From positions 1-24,547 of the forward strand of contig CANQES010000008.1 of the NCBI GenBank assembly GCA_947595555.1: a stretch of DNA of 24,547 nucleotides, written 5' to 3'. Positions 1 through 7,499 of the stretch are shown one piece after another. The DNA is from an uncultured Clostridia bacterium (GTDB lineage Bacteria > Bacillota > Clostridia > TANB77 > CAG-508). Position numbers and translations under genes: made by a program. The number at the start of each line of letters is the position of its first letter. Position 1 is the stretch's first letter. The notes below the pieces were generated by a model. That model ran no database searches, was not told the origin of the DNA, and saw only the letters and a list, made by a program, of their open reading frames with translations.

Positions 1-772
1 AAGATAGCCATTCGTCTCCACGTATAACATGTGTTGTTCTCATTAAATGGTCATCAACTGCATGTGCAAAATGATATGTAGGTAAGCCATCTGCTTTAAT
101 AATTACAATATCTTGATCATTTTCTGGGAAATCAACGTTTCCTTTGATTACATCATGATGTTTGATTTTTCTGTCTTCTCTTCCTGGAGATTTAAAACGA
201 ATAATATAATTTTCTCCATTTTTTATTTTTTCTGCCATTTCTTCTACGGTGTGGTTTCTACATTTAGCCCATACTCCATAATATCCTGGTCTAATTTTGG
301 CTGCTTCTTGTTTTGCTCTCATTTGCTCAATGTCTTCTGGACTACAAAAACATGGATATGCTTTTCCTTGTTCAATTAGGTATTTTGCATATGACTGGTA
401 AATGTCTTTTCTCATTGATTGTTTATATGGTCCGTAATTACCTTTTCCTTCTGTTTCAGACACCATTCCCTCATCTGGTTCAAATCCAAAATTGTTTAGA
501 GAAGTAATAATGCCAGTTGTTCCATTTTCTACTTCTCTTTTTTGGTCTGTGTCTTCTATTCTTACAAAGAATACTCCTCCTGTTTGAGAGGCTAGTTTCT
601 TAGCTATTAATCCTTGATATAATCCTCCTATATGAATGAATCCAGTTGGACTTGGCGCAATTCTAGTAACTATTGCTCCTTCTTTTAAATGTCTTTCAGG
701 ATATTTTTCTTCATAATAAGAAATATCCTTTGCATCTGGAAATATTAAATTTGCTAAATCTTTATAATCCAT
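1..772 (-). CDS. gltX: Glutamate--tRNA ligase, N-terminal part (cut by window edge)
   Basis: Charges tRNA-Glu with glutamate in the cytoplasm. The reverse complement from the ATG at 772-770 is open to the window edge (257 codons). Residues 40-50 read PSPTGFIHIGG, the class I HIGH signature region, followed by the RIEDTDQKR segment typical of GluRS. A CxC (YPCFCSPE) and a later YGVWAKC look like the zinc-binding motif of the family. TYHFAHAVDDHLM and HVIRGDEWL are further conserved GluRS blocks. A 30-residue N-terminal extension precedes the catalytic fold, as I recall from the longer clostridial type. The Shine-Dalgarno AGGAGG lies 8 bases before the start. The gene begins 24 bp after rnjA on the same strand, so the two are probably cotranscribed. 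The C-terminal anticodon-binding domain lies outside the window. Confidence 0.96.
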   Translation of the reverse strand, partial: MDYKDLANLIFPDAKDISYYEEKYPERHLKEGAIVTRIAPSPTGFIHIGGLYQGLIAKKLASQTGGVFFVRIEDTDQKREVENGTTGIITSLNNFGFEPDEGMVSETEGKGNYGPYKQSMRKDIYQSYAKYLIEQGKAYPCFCSPEDIEQMRAKQEAAKIRPGYYGVWAKCRNHTVEEMAEKIKNGENYIIRFKSPGREDRKIKHHDVIKGNVDFPENDQDIVIIKADGLPTYHFAHAVDDHLMRTTHVIRGDEWLS

Positions 773-796
773 TTTTCTTCCTCCTTTGGAATGATT

Positions 797-2605
797 TTAT
801 ACTTCCATTATTATTGGTATGATCATTGGATTTCTTTTAGTTTTCATGAAAATATAATCTTTTAGATTTTCTCTTGTTGTTGATTTTATTGTTGCCCAAT
901 CTGTAATGCCTCTTTCTTCGCATTTTTTAATTTCATGTCTTACTACGGATTTTACATCATCCATTAAATTTTCGGATTCTCTTACATAGACAAATCCTCT
1001 TGATATTACATCTGGTCCTGCTACTACTTCTCCTGTTGATGAATCCATTGTTAATACAATAACAATTAATCCATCTTGTGATAAGTGTTGTCTGTCTCTT
1101 AATACTATACTTCCTACGTCACCAACTCCTAACCCATCTACTAGCACTCTGCCACTTTGAACTGATGATGTTATTTCTGCTCCTTCTTCATTGATTTCTA
1201 AAACTCGACCATTTGACATCATGATGATATTTTTTTTGTCAATTCCCATACTTTGAGCTGTTTCATTATGAGCCATTAGCTGTCTATATTCACCATGTAC
1301 TGGAATAAAGTATTTTGGTTTTGCTAAGGCAAGTATCAATTTTTGTTCTTCTTGGCATGCATGTCCTGAAACATGGATGGTTTCTAAAGAGCTGTAGACA
1401 ACTTCTGCTCCTATTTGCATTAAGTCATCAATAACTTTTGATACAAATTTTTCGTTGCCTGGTATTGGTGTTGCAGAAATAATTACTAAATCATTTGGCG
1501 TGATTTTTACTTTTCTATGGTCCCCTGCTGCCATTCTTGTTAATGCTGACATAGGTTCTCCTTGGCTTCCTGTTGTAATAATTACTAATTGCTCATCTGT
1601 ATATTTATTAATCATGTCAATATCGATAAATAGGTTATCTGGACATTCTATATAGCCAAGTTCCTTTGCTGTTTCTATCATGTTTATCATACTTCTACCA
1701 CATATAGCAATTTTTCGGTTATATTTAACGGCGCAATTTACTATTTGCTGTACTCTATGCACATTTGATGCAAATGTTGCTACTACAATTCTTTTTGTAC
1801 AATGTAGAAATAATTTGTCAAATACTTCTCCAATAGAGCTTTCTGACATTGTAAATCCTTTTCTTTCTGCATTTGTGCTGTCTGACATTAAGGCTAAAAT
1901 TCCTTGGTTTCCTAGTTCTGCAATTCTTCCAAAGTCCATTATTTTTCCATCTATTGGTGTGTAATCTACTTTAAAGTCTCCTGTGTGCAATATTGTGCCT
2001 GCTGGTGTTGTGATTGCTAACATAACAGAATCTGGTATGCTGTGTGAACTTCTAATGAATTCCACTTTGAAGTTCTTTCCTAAGTTTATTGTTTGTCCTT
2101 GCACTACTTCGATTAGTTTTGTACTTCTTAGTAATTTGTGTTCTTCTAATTTATTTTTTATAAGTCCTACTGTTAGTTTTGTGGCATAAATTGGTATGTT
2201 GATTTTCTTTAATAAATATGGCACACTTCCTATATGGTCTTCATGACCATGTGTGATTACTAAACCTTTTATTTTATCAACATTTTTTTCTAAATATGTT
2301 GTATCTGGTATAACTAAGTCCACTCCTAACATGTCATCTTCTGGAAAAGATATTCCACAGTCTACAACTATTATGTCATTTTCATATTCAAATACTGTGA
2401 TATTTTTTCCTACTTCATGTAATCCCCCTAATGGAATTATTTTTAATTTGCTTGATTTAAATATGTCTCTGTTTTTTGCTCTAGCCTTTTCCACATCTTG
2501 TGTAGATACTGTATTTCTTTTATGGTATGGCCTTGGTGTTCTAGATGTCCTTTCTGTTTTTGTAAAATTTCTTTTTCGATTTCTTTCTGGTTTTTCTTCT
2601 GTCAT
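797..2605 (-). CDS. rnjA: Ribonuclease J
   Basis: RNase J is a metallo-beta-lactamase/beta-CASP ribonuclease with 5'-3' exonuclease and endonuclease activity, central to mRNA decay and rRNA maturation in Bacillota. The 602-aa product has the metal-binding motif HGHEDH at residues 119-124. Later come the conserved SSHSIPDS and LHTGDFK segments, then HVSGHA and FIPVHGEYRQL near the end of the catalytic core. The first 50 residues form a basic tail (many K/R) before the core starts at KLKIIPLGGLHEVGKN, longer than in Bacillus RnjA. It has a strong Shine-Dalgarno (GGAAGGAG) before the ATG. A promoter at 2868-2896 implies a leader of about 255 nt. gltX follows 24 bp downstream. Whether it is the RnjA or RnjB paralogue cannot be decided from one copy. 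Confidence 0.95.
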   Translation of the reverse strand: MTEEKPERNRKRNFTKTERTSRTPRPYHKRNTVSTQDVEKARAKNRDIFKSSKLKIIPLGGLHEVGKNITVFEYENDIIVVDCGISFPEDDMLGVDLVIPDTTYLEKNVDKIKGLVITHGHEDHIGSVPYLLKKINIPIYATKLTVGLIKNKLEEHKLLRSTKLIEVVQGQTINLGKNFKVEFIRSSHSIPDSVMLAITTPAGTILHTGDFKVDYTPIDGKIMDFGRIAELGNQGILALMSDSTNAERKGFTMSESSIGEVFDKLFLHCTKRIVVATFASNVHRVQQIVNCAVKYNRKIAICGRSMINMIETAKELGYIECPDNLFIDIDMINKYTDEQLVIITTGSQGEPMSALTRMAAGDHRKVKITPNDLVIISATPIPGNEKFVSKVIDDLMQIGAEVVYSSLETIHVSGHACQEEQKLILALAKPKYFIPVHGEYRQLMAHNETAQSMGIDKKNIIMMSNGRVLEINEEGAEITSSVQSGRVLVDGLGVGDVGSIVLRDRQHLSQDGLIVIVLTMDSSTGEVVAGPDVISRGFVYVRESENLMDDVKSVVRHEIKKCEERGITDWATIKSTTRENLKDYIFMKTKRNPMIIPIIMEV

Positions 2606-2663
2606 AAAATCTCCTTCCTTTTTTCTTTTTTGATTTTATTAAAAATGCTTGAAACAGCGAAAA

Positions 2664-2691
2664 AATTAGTTTGCATGATACAAAACTAATT
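2664..2691 (-). other. Hairpin in the rnjA leader
   Basis: A 9-bp perfect stem (AATTAGTTT paired with AAACTAATT) with a 10-nt loop lies about 60 nt upstream of the rnjA start codon, inside the predicted leader. The gene-free stretch 2606-2935 otherwise holds only the rnjA promoter and the terminator of the gene before it. Function is unknown. It is not followed by a T-tract and is not an obvious terminator. Confidence 0.4.
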
Positions 2692-2867
2692 GGATTTAAA
2701 ATTATTAATATGTAACATTAAATAAAGTTTATTGTCTATGTGGCTTTCTCTCTTATCCTTTCATAGAATAAACTTGTTTATAAATCCGATCATTTTTATT
2801 ATTTACATTATTTTTTCTGTTCATACATTTTGCGGTCTTTAATAAAATCTCATTTTTACTATTTTGT

Positions 2868-2896
2868 ATTATACTATATTTTTCCAAAAAAGTCAA
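2868..2896 (-). promoter_or_regulatory. Sigma-A promoter for rnjA-gltX
   Basis: Minus strand TTGACT (2896-2891), a 17-bp spacer, then TATAAT (2873-2868). The -35 box overlaps the T-tract of the upstream terminator. The predicted start near 2861 gives rnjA an unusually long leader of about 255 nt. Confidence 0.7.
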
Positions 2897-2932
2897 ATTC
2901 CACATTACAGGTCTTTCCTGAATGTGGAATTT
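2886..2932 (-). terminator. Rho-independent terminator of the 2936-3799 gene
   Basis: A 12-bp stem (AAATTCCACATT at 2895-2906 with its complement at 2921-2932) continues after a one-base bulge into a 4-bp inner stem (CAGG/CCTG). On the minus strand it is followed after three bases by TTTTTT. It sits 3 bp past the stop codon. Confidence 0.85.
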
Positions 2933-2935
2933 TTA

Positions 2936-3799
2936 TTAATTATTTTCTCCTCTACCTTCTGGAAGTGCATCTGAGTAATCTACTACAATTCTTATTCTGG
3001 TTATTGCTTTGATTGCTTTTACAAATTTGCTATTTTTTATTCTTGCCCATAAGCTTGGTTTTGCTTCAAATGTTGTTTGTTGTACATATTGTTGCTGTTC
3101 TTCTACAGGTACTACTGGTGCTACTGGTTCTGGTTGTTCTACTGCATTTGCTACTGGTTGCTCTATTATGTCTTCAACTGGTGCTGGAATTGATTTTAAT
3201 GCATCTGCTATTTCAATTCCTATGTAACTTAAAGCTTTTGATCTGTCTTCTATTCTTTCCATGTCGATTTCTATATGTAGATTTGATTCTAAGTTATTTA
3301 TTCTTGCATTTAATAGTTTTAGCGCATCTTGATAGTCTTGTGTTTCTTCTCCTTTTGAATCTCCTACAATGTTTAATGTTTCTATGATATCTTCAGAAAA
3401 TACTTTTTCTGCATTTTTTACTTGCTCTTTCCAGTCTTCTTCATCATTTTCTATGGCATCTAATACATCTCTTAATTGTCCTGCAACTGCTATGTTTTGC
3501 TCTCTTTGTCTAATTAGTTCTTCTATTTTCTTTGTATTTTCTTCAAATTGATTTGTTGCAAATTCAACTAGCCCATAAGCTGCTTTATATACACTTGCTG
3601 GGAAGTTTTTCTTTTTAGGATATTCAATTAAATACATTTTTATTGATTCAATTAAATCTTTGAAGTAAGAATCATCTTCTAATTGCACAATTTGCTTTTT
3701 GCTTTTTGGATTAATTAATTTTTGTATTTTATCTATATTTGACAATATTTTTTCTTCTGTGATAACCATTCTCACATTTACTATGCCTGATTTTGACAT
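2936..3799 (-). CDS. Conserved coiled-coil protein of unknown function
   Basis: I do not recognise the family. The 287-aa product has no signal peptide or membrane helix. The first 220 residues are charged and probably helical, with coiled-coil-like runs (for example EENTKKIEELIRQREQNI). A P/V/E/Q-rich linker of about 35 residues (PVAPVVPVEEQQQYVQQ) leads to a short basic C-terminal tail (KPSLWARIKNSKFVKAIKAI). The basic tail after a flexible linker would suit binding to nucleic acid or membrane, but that is inference. It has a strong AGGAGG site before the ATG, its own promoter at 3856-3884 and its own terminator, so it is monocistronic. Confidence 0.85.
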   Translation of the reverse strand: MSKSGIVNVRMVITEEKILSNIDKIQKLINPKSKKQIVQLEDDSYFKDLIESIKMYLIEYPKKKNFPASVYKAAYGLVEFATNQFEENTKKIEELIRQREQNIAVAGQLRDVLDAIENDEEDWKEQVKNAEKVFSEDIIETLNIVGDSKGEETQDYQDALKLLNARINNLESNLHIEIDMERIEDRSKALSYIGIEIADALKSIPAPVEDIIEQPVANAVEQPEPVAPVVPVEEQQQYVQQTTFEAKPSLWARIKNSKFVKAIKAITRIRIVVDYSDALPEGRGENN

Positions 3800-3855
3800 T
3801 GTAATGTACCTCCTTTTATCTTACGCATGATAGCCTTTTGACTTTTTCACTTATC

Positions 3856-3884
3856 ATTATACACGAACTGACAAGAAACTACAA
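3856..3884 (-). promoter_or_regulatory. Promoter of the 2936-3799 gene with inverted repeat
   Basis: Minus strand TTGTAG (3884-3879), 17-bp spacer, perfect TATAAT (3861-3856). The weak -35 box lies inside the inverted repeat AAACTA-caag-TAGTTT (3877-3892), which could be an operator. Confidence 0.6.
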
Positions 3885-3970
3885 GTAGTTTGATTAATTT
3901 TTTTTTTATTTTTTTATTACAAAAATATTACAAAAATGTTACATTTGTTTTCGCTATGCCGTAAGATTTT

Positions 3971-5689
3971 TTAGTTTAGTACTGTTTTGATTTCTTCAAA
4001 TCTTTTTATTTTTTGTGTTGTTGTTTTTATTAGCTCATCTCCTGTTAGAATAATGTCTCTAATGTATTTATATGCTGGCATAGTTTTATTTACTTTTTTT
4101 ACTTCCTGCCAAATTAACTCTCTTATTTTTTCTTCATCTGTTGTTCCATATATTGCTTCCGCTAGTTCTTTATCATACACAATTTTACAACATATTTTGT
4201 AGTCTCCATCTTCTTCTGGTTTTCCATAAACAAAACTTTCTTTTACGCCTTCTATTTTATTTAATAATGCCTCCAATTCTTCTGGATAAATATTTTTTCC
4301 ATTTTTTAATACTATTACAAATTTTTTTCTTCCTGATATGAAAATATATCCGTCTTTATCTATTTTCGCTAAGTCACCTGTATGAAACCAACCATCTTCA
4401 TCTATTGCTTCTTTAGTTGCTTCCTCATTTTGATAATATCCTAACATTATTGAGGGACCTTTTACTATTAGTTCGCCAATTCCCTCTTCATTTGGTTCTG
4501 CTATTTTTACATCTAAACTTGGAAAGGCCTTTCCGATTGAACCTAGTCTTCGATATTTGTCATCTTCTGATGCGACTACTGGTGAGGTTTCTGTTAGTCC
4601 ATATCCTTGATACATTGTAAATCCTAATTCATTAAATCCTTTTTCTGCTTCTGAATCTAATGCTGCTCCTCCAGCTACTAGTAATCTTAGTCTTCCTCCT
4701 AAATTTTCATGTACTTCTTTAAAAAGTTTTCTTCTTATATCAATTTTAAATTTTAATAAAAATTGACTGATTTTTATTCCTTTTTTTACAGTTTCTAATT
4801 TACCCTTTTTCTCAATTCCTTTCATCACTTTTTTATACATGGATTCAAAAAGTATTGGAACAGAAATCATAGCTGTAATTTGAAATTCCTTTATATTGTC
4901 TGCTATATGTCTAATTCCTTCACAAAATGCTATGCAAGAACCTTTTGAAATTGGATATAAAAATCCTACTGTGCATTCAAATGTATGATGTAATGGTAAA
5001 AATGATAGGAATGTATCATCTTCATCTACAATTATTGTAGATGCTATGTCAAATAAGTTACTGCATATGTTTTTATGTGATAGCATAACTGCTTTTGACA
5101 TGGCTGTAGTTCCTGATGTAAATAACATTGTTCCCATTGCTTCATTGTCAATTTTACTATCTAAGAATTCTTTGTTTCCTTCTAGCATTAATTGTTTTCC
5201 CTGTTTTATTATTTCTGCTTGTGAATATATTCCATTTTCTTGTTTTTCTATGTCCATAGAAATAAAATATTTTACATTAGTATTTTTTTTCTCTTTTATA
5301 TCTTCCATGATAGCATCATATTTTTTAGAATAAAATATTGCTTCTACTTCAGAACGGATTATTAAGTTTTCTATTTCAATGTCTGGTAATGCTTTGTCTA
5401 GTGGTACTACAATTCCTGTTCCTGCTATAACCGCTAAATATGCTACGCCCCATTCATAACGATTTTCTGAAATAACAGCAATTCTTTTTCCTTTTAAGTT
5501 CATATTTATAAGACCTGTTCCAAGGTAGTTTATTTCTTCTCTAAATTGTTTATGTGTTATAAATCTGAATTTTCCTTCTGTTTCAGTTTTGAATTTATAT
5601 GCTGGTCTATCACCATAAATGTCTCCAGTTTTTTCTAGCATCTCTTTTAGGTTTTCATATTTAGGCATTTTGTGTATTGCTTCTCTCAT
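3971..5689 (-). CDS. AMP-forming long-chain acyl-CoA synthetase
   Basis: Activates a carboxylic acid, probably a fatty acid, with ATP and CoA via an acyl-adenylate. The 572-aa protein is full length for the ANL superfamily. Motifs: phosphate-binding loop TSGTTAMSKAV at 191-201 (usual consensus TSGTTGxPKGV, so G and P are replaced), GYGLTETSP at 362-370, WFHTGD at 434-439, GRKK at 453-456 and the late lysine near K560 in TTQKIKR. The start overlaps the TetR stop as ATGA, so the two genes are translationally coupled and probably one operon. A fatty-acid or acyl-CoA-responsive TetR controlling a synthetase is a common arrangement. Exact substrate chain length is not visible. Confidence 0.9.
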   Translation of the reverse strand: MREAIHKMPKYENLKEMLEKTGDIYGDRPAYKFKTETEGKFRFITHKQFREEINYLGTGLINMNLKGKRIAVISENRYEWGVAYLAVIAGTGIVVPLDKALPDIEIENLIIRSEVEAIFYSKKYDAIMEDIKEKKNTNVKYFISMDIEKQENGIYSQAEIIKQGKQLMLEGNKEFLDSKIDNEAMGTMLFTSGTTAMSKAVMLSHKNICSNLFDIASTIIVDEDDTFLSFLPLHHTFECTVGFLYPISKGSCIAFCEGIRHIADNIKEFQITAMISVPILFESMYKKVMKGIEKKGKLETVKKGIKISQFLLKFKIDIRRKLFKEVHENLGGRLRLLVAGGAALDSEAEKGFNELGFTMYQGYGLTETSPVVASEDDKYRRLGSIGKAFPSLDVKIAEPNEEGIGELIVKGPSIMLGYYQNEEATKEAIDEDGWFHTGDLAKIDKDGYIFISGRKKFVIVLKNGKNIYPEELEALLNKIEGVKESFVYGKPEEDGDYKICCKIVYDKELAEAIYGTTDEEKIRELIWQEVKKVNKTMPAYKYIRDIILTGDELIKTTTQKIKRFEEIKTVLN

Positions 5690-6255
5690 TTTATTTTCAA
5701 CCCCTCTATTATAGTGTTTTCAAATTCTTTAAATAATTTCATCGTTTCAATTGGTTCTTTACTTCTGGCTTTGTAGACTAAGCTAGAACATATTAGTCCG
5801 TAGATTTCAGATGCTATTGCTTGTGCATTTCCTTGTTTGATTTGTTTTTGTTTCATTCCTTCTTCTACTATGTTTTCTATTTTATTGATGTATTCTAAAA
5901 TGTGTTTTTTGCATTTTTGATTTCTTGCTTCGTTTCCCCAAAATTGACTTAGTAGTATTGTAATTAAATCTTCATATTTTACTACTATTTTGATTTGAAT
6001 TAGTACAATAGCTTTTATTTTGTCAATATAATTAGGAAATTTTGATGTTTTTATGTCTATACTATTTTGTAAAAGTTTTATTCCTTCTTCTACTAGAAAA
6101 TTAAATATTTCTTCTTTACTTGAAAAGTGATAATATAACGTCCCTTTGGCTACTCCTACTGTTGCCGTTATATCTTCAACACTAGTTGCATCATATCCTT
6201 TTTCTGCAAATAGTTTCATTGATGTTTCAAATATTTTTCTTTTGGTTTTGTTCAT
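5686..6255 (-). CDS. TetR/AcrR family transcriptional regulator
   Basis: A 189-aa repressor-type protein. The N-terminal helix-turn-helix spans roughly residues 10-50, with the TetR hallmark pattern ...LFAEKGYDATSVEDITATVGVAKGTLYYHFSSKEE split over two helices. The C-terminal helical part is variable and should bind a ligand, likely a fatty acyl compound given the neighbour. It overlaps the acyl-CoA synthetase by 4 bp. A TTGCAA-N17-TATAAT promoter and a 17-bp palindrome lie upstream in the divergent gap shared with the 6458 gene, suggesting autoregulation and possibly control of both directions. Confidence 0.92.
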   Translation of the reverse strand: MNKTKRKIFETSMKLFAEKGYDATSVEDITATVGVAKGTLYYHFSSKEEIFNFLVEEGIKLLQNSIDIKTSKFPNYIDKIKAIVLIQIKIVVKYEDLITILLSQFWGNEARNQKCKKHILEYINKIENIVEEGMKQKQIKQGNAQAIASEIYGLICSSLVYKARSKEPIETMKLFKEFENTIIEGLKIK

Positions 6256-6287
6256 ATTTTAACACCTTTCTCATTTTCATTTTTTTA

Positions 6288-6316
6288 ATTATATATTTTA
6301 TTGTATTTTTTTGCAA
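6288..6316 (-). promoter_or_regulatory. Promoter of the tetR-acyl-CoA synthetase operon
   Basis: Minus strand TTGCAA (6316-6311), 17-bp spacer, TATAAT (6293-6288). The predicted start is about 25 bp upstream of the tetR ATG. Confidence 0.7.
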
Positions 6317-6331
6317 TAGTTTTTATGTTAT

Positions 6332-6348
6332 TTGAACTGGTAGTTCAA
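6332..6348. promoter_or_regulatory. Palindromic candidate TetR operator
   Basis: Perfect inverted repeat TTGAACT-GGT-AGTTCAA in the gap between the divergent tetR and zinc-ribbon genes, 15 bp from the tetR -35 box and 22 bp from the opposite -35 box. Size and symmetry fit a TetR-family site. The assignment to this regulator is inferred from position. Confidence 0.6.
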
Positions 6349-6370
6349 TTTTATGATTTTAATATTAATC

Positions 6371-6399
6371 TTGCAAATTTACGTAAAATATGTTATAAT
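6371..6399 (+). promoter_or_regulatory. Promoter of the small zinc-ribbon gene
   Basis: TTGCAA (6371-6376), 17-bp spacer, TATAAT (6394-6399). Transcription should start near 6405-6407. Confidence 0.75.
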
Positions 6400-6404
6400 T
6401 TTAT

Positions 6405-6420
6405 CAATGCTTTAGCATTG
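6405..6420 (+). other. 5'-end stem-loop of the 6458 transcript
   Basis: CAATGC-TTTA-GCATTG forms a 6-bp stem with a 4-nt loop exactly where transcription should start, so the mRNA would begin with a hairpin. Stem-loops at the 5' end are known to hinder RNase J. A stabilising role is inference. Confidence 0.45.
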
Positions 6421-6457
6421 TAACCGTAGACCCATGCACTAAAGGAGGGAAGGCATT

Positions 6458-6727
6458 ATGAGAAATTATGGAAAAGGATATTCTTGTGCCTTTTGTAACA
6501 AAAGTGGTGTCAAATTATGGCGCCCGCCAATGGACGTAAGTCCACTTACGTGTGCAAGTTGTTCGGAACAGTTTCAAGTTGTCCCAACAGATGAGCAGCT
6601 AGTCGTGGATTCGGGTGTGGAACCTAATCTCGTCCCAGCAGTATTGGACGAGGATGATAACTTCGAGGAGGTGAATTTTGCCTCTGTGAGCGACTGGGAG
6701 GCATGGGGAAGCTTACCTACTAGGTAA
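6458..6727 (+). CDS. Small zinc-ribbon protein, compositionally foreign
   Basis: An 89-aa protein with two CxxC knuckles (CAFC near residue 10 and CASC near 33) separated by a SGVKLWRPP segment, then an acidic middle and a C-terminus ending WEAWGSLPTR. The knuckles should bind one zinc ion. I recall small uncharacterised proteins with a similar GVKLWR zinc knuckle and W..LPTR end, but cannot confirm the family here. Its role is unknown. A hand count gives about 47% GC, far above the flanking genes, with codons such as CTC, GTC and CGC that they avoid. This fits recent transfer or strong codon selection for high expression. AGGAGGG precedes the ATG. It has its own consensus promoter, a 5' hairpin and a very strong terminator, so it is a self-contained unit. 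Confidence 0.8.
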   Translation: MRNYGKGYSCAFCNKSGVKLWRPPMDVSPLTCASCSEQFQVVPTDEQLVVDSGVEPNLVPAVLDEDDNFEEVNFASVSDWEAWGSLPTR

Positions 6728-6736
6728 TATATGTAG

Positions 6737-6779
6737 GTAAAACAAGGATTTGGGGGCCGTCCCCAAATCCTTATTTTAC
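6737..6779. terminator. Long bidirectional hairpin terminator
   Basis: A 12-bp perfect stem (AAGGATTTGGGG/CCCCAAATCCTT) with a 5-nt loop GCCGT extends past one mismatch into GTAAAA/TTTTAC, 19 pairs in total. It lies between the convergent zinc-ribbon gene and comEA. The restored comEA stop codon (6773-6771) is inside the stem. Confidence 0.8.
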
Positions 6780-7413
6780 TGTTATATGTTCTTTTAATGT
6801 CTCAAATTTCGCATGTCCAATGCCGTTTTACGTTTTTTATATCTTCAATGCTATTAAATTTTCCGTTTTCTTTACGATAATTAATAATTTTTTTTGCAGT
6901 TGAAGGACCAATTCCTGGTAATGTTTCTAATTGCTCTTGAGTTGCTGTGTTTATATTTATTTTTGCGTTTTGCTTTTGTTTATTTATTATATTATTTTGT
7001 GTTGAGTTGTATTCCTGTTTTTCTTGTTCGTTTTTTTTATCTTTTTCGTCTTGTTTTTCTTGTTTTGTTGGTATGTCTATTTTCATGCCATCTTCTAGCT
7101 TGTATGCTAGATTTATATCATCTAGACATGCATTTTCTTTTAGTCCTCCAGCCTTGTCTATGGCATCTGCAATTCTGCTTCCTTCTTCCATTTCGATTAT
7201 TCCTTCTTGGTTTACTGCTCCTGATATATGTACTAGTATTCTCTCTGCTTCTGTTTTTTTTGGTTTTTCTGTTTCTTCTTCTATATTATCGTCTATGTCT
7301 ATTGTTTCTTTAGTATTTTCTTCTTTTGCATATATATGATAGCATGTACATGCAATTATTGCTGCTATAATAATTACTATTATAATTTTATAGTTTTTCT
7401 TAAAATTATACAT
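6771..7413 (-). CDS. comEA: ComEA-like DNA-binding competence protein, read through a +1 shift at CGG
   Basis: Membrane-anchored DNA receptor for natural transformation. Residues 9-28 form a membrane anchor, followed by an acidic linker, an SLBB domain (about 59-115, ILVHISGAV...GGL), a K/E/Q-rich linker and a C-terminal helix-hairpin-helix domain (ININTATQEQLETLPGIG). In the starting frame the protein ends at 6802 with RHWTCEI. CGG at 6825-6823 is codon 197. Skipping its C gives K-GIGHAKFETLKEHITVK and a stop at 6773-6771, 213 aa, completing the second hairpin (VKGIG) that ComEA proteins carry. AGGAGG precedes the ATG. It is divergent from dacF. The shift is seen in the sequence. That the ribosome makes it is inference, and a base error is the alternative. 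Confidence 0.85.
6823..6825 (-). other. In-frame CGG at the comEA frameshift point
   Basis: Local context on the minus strand is GTA AAA C GGC ATT GGA. Zero frame reads AAA CGG CAT and soon stops. Dropping the C restores Lys-Gly-Ile-Gly of the helix-hairpin-helix motif. Confidence 0.8.
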
Positions 7414-7443
7414 TGAAAACCTCCTTTTTACTTTAAATTTTTG

Positions 7444-7472
7444 TTGAATTTTTTAGAAAATTGATATATTAT
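7444..7472 (+). promoter_or_regulatory. Promoter of dacF
   Basis: TTGAAT (7444-7449), 17-bp spacer, TATTAT (7467-7472). The start would be near 7479, about 21 nt before the chosen ATG. The alternative ATG at 7461 lies inside this promoter and is excluded. Confidence 0.6.
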
Positions 7473-7499
7473 TGTTTATATAAATTTAGGAGAATAAAA

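Noticed and set aside
3013..3387. Leucine-rich hydrophobic frame on the plus strand
   Set aside because: It is the mirror image of the glutamate-, glutamine- and asparagine-rich gene on the minus strand.
7461..7499. dacF start at ATG 7461
   Set aside because: It lies inside the promoter and adds residues ahead of a normal signal peptide.
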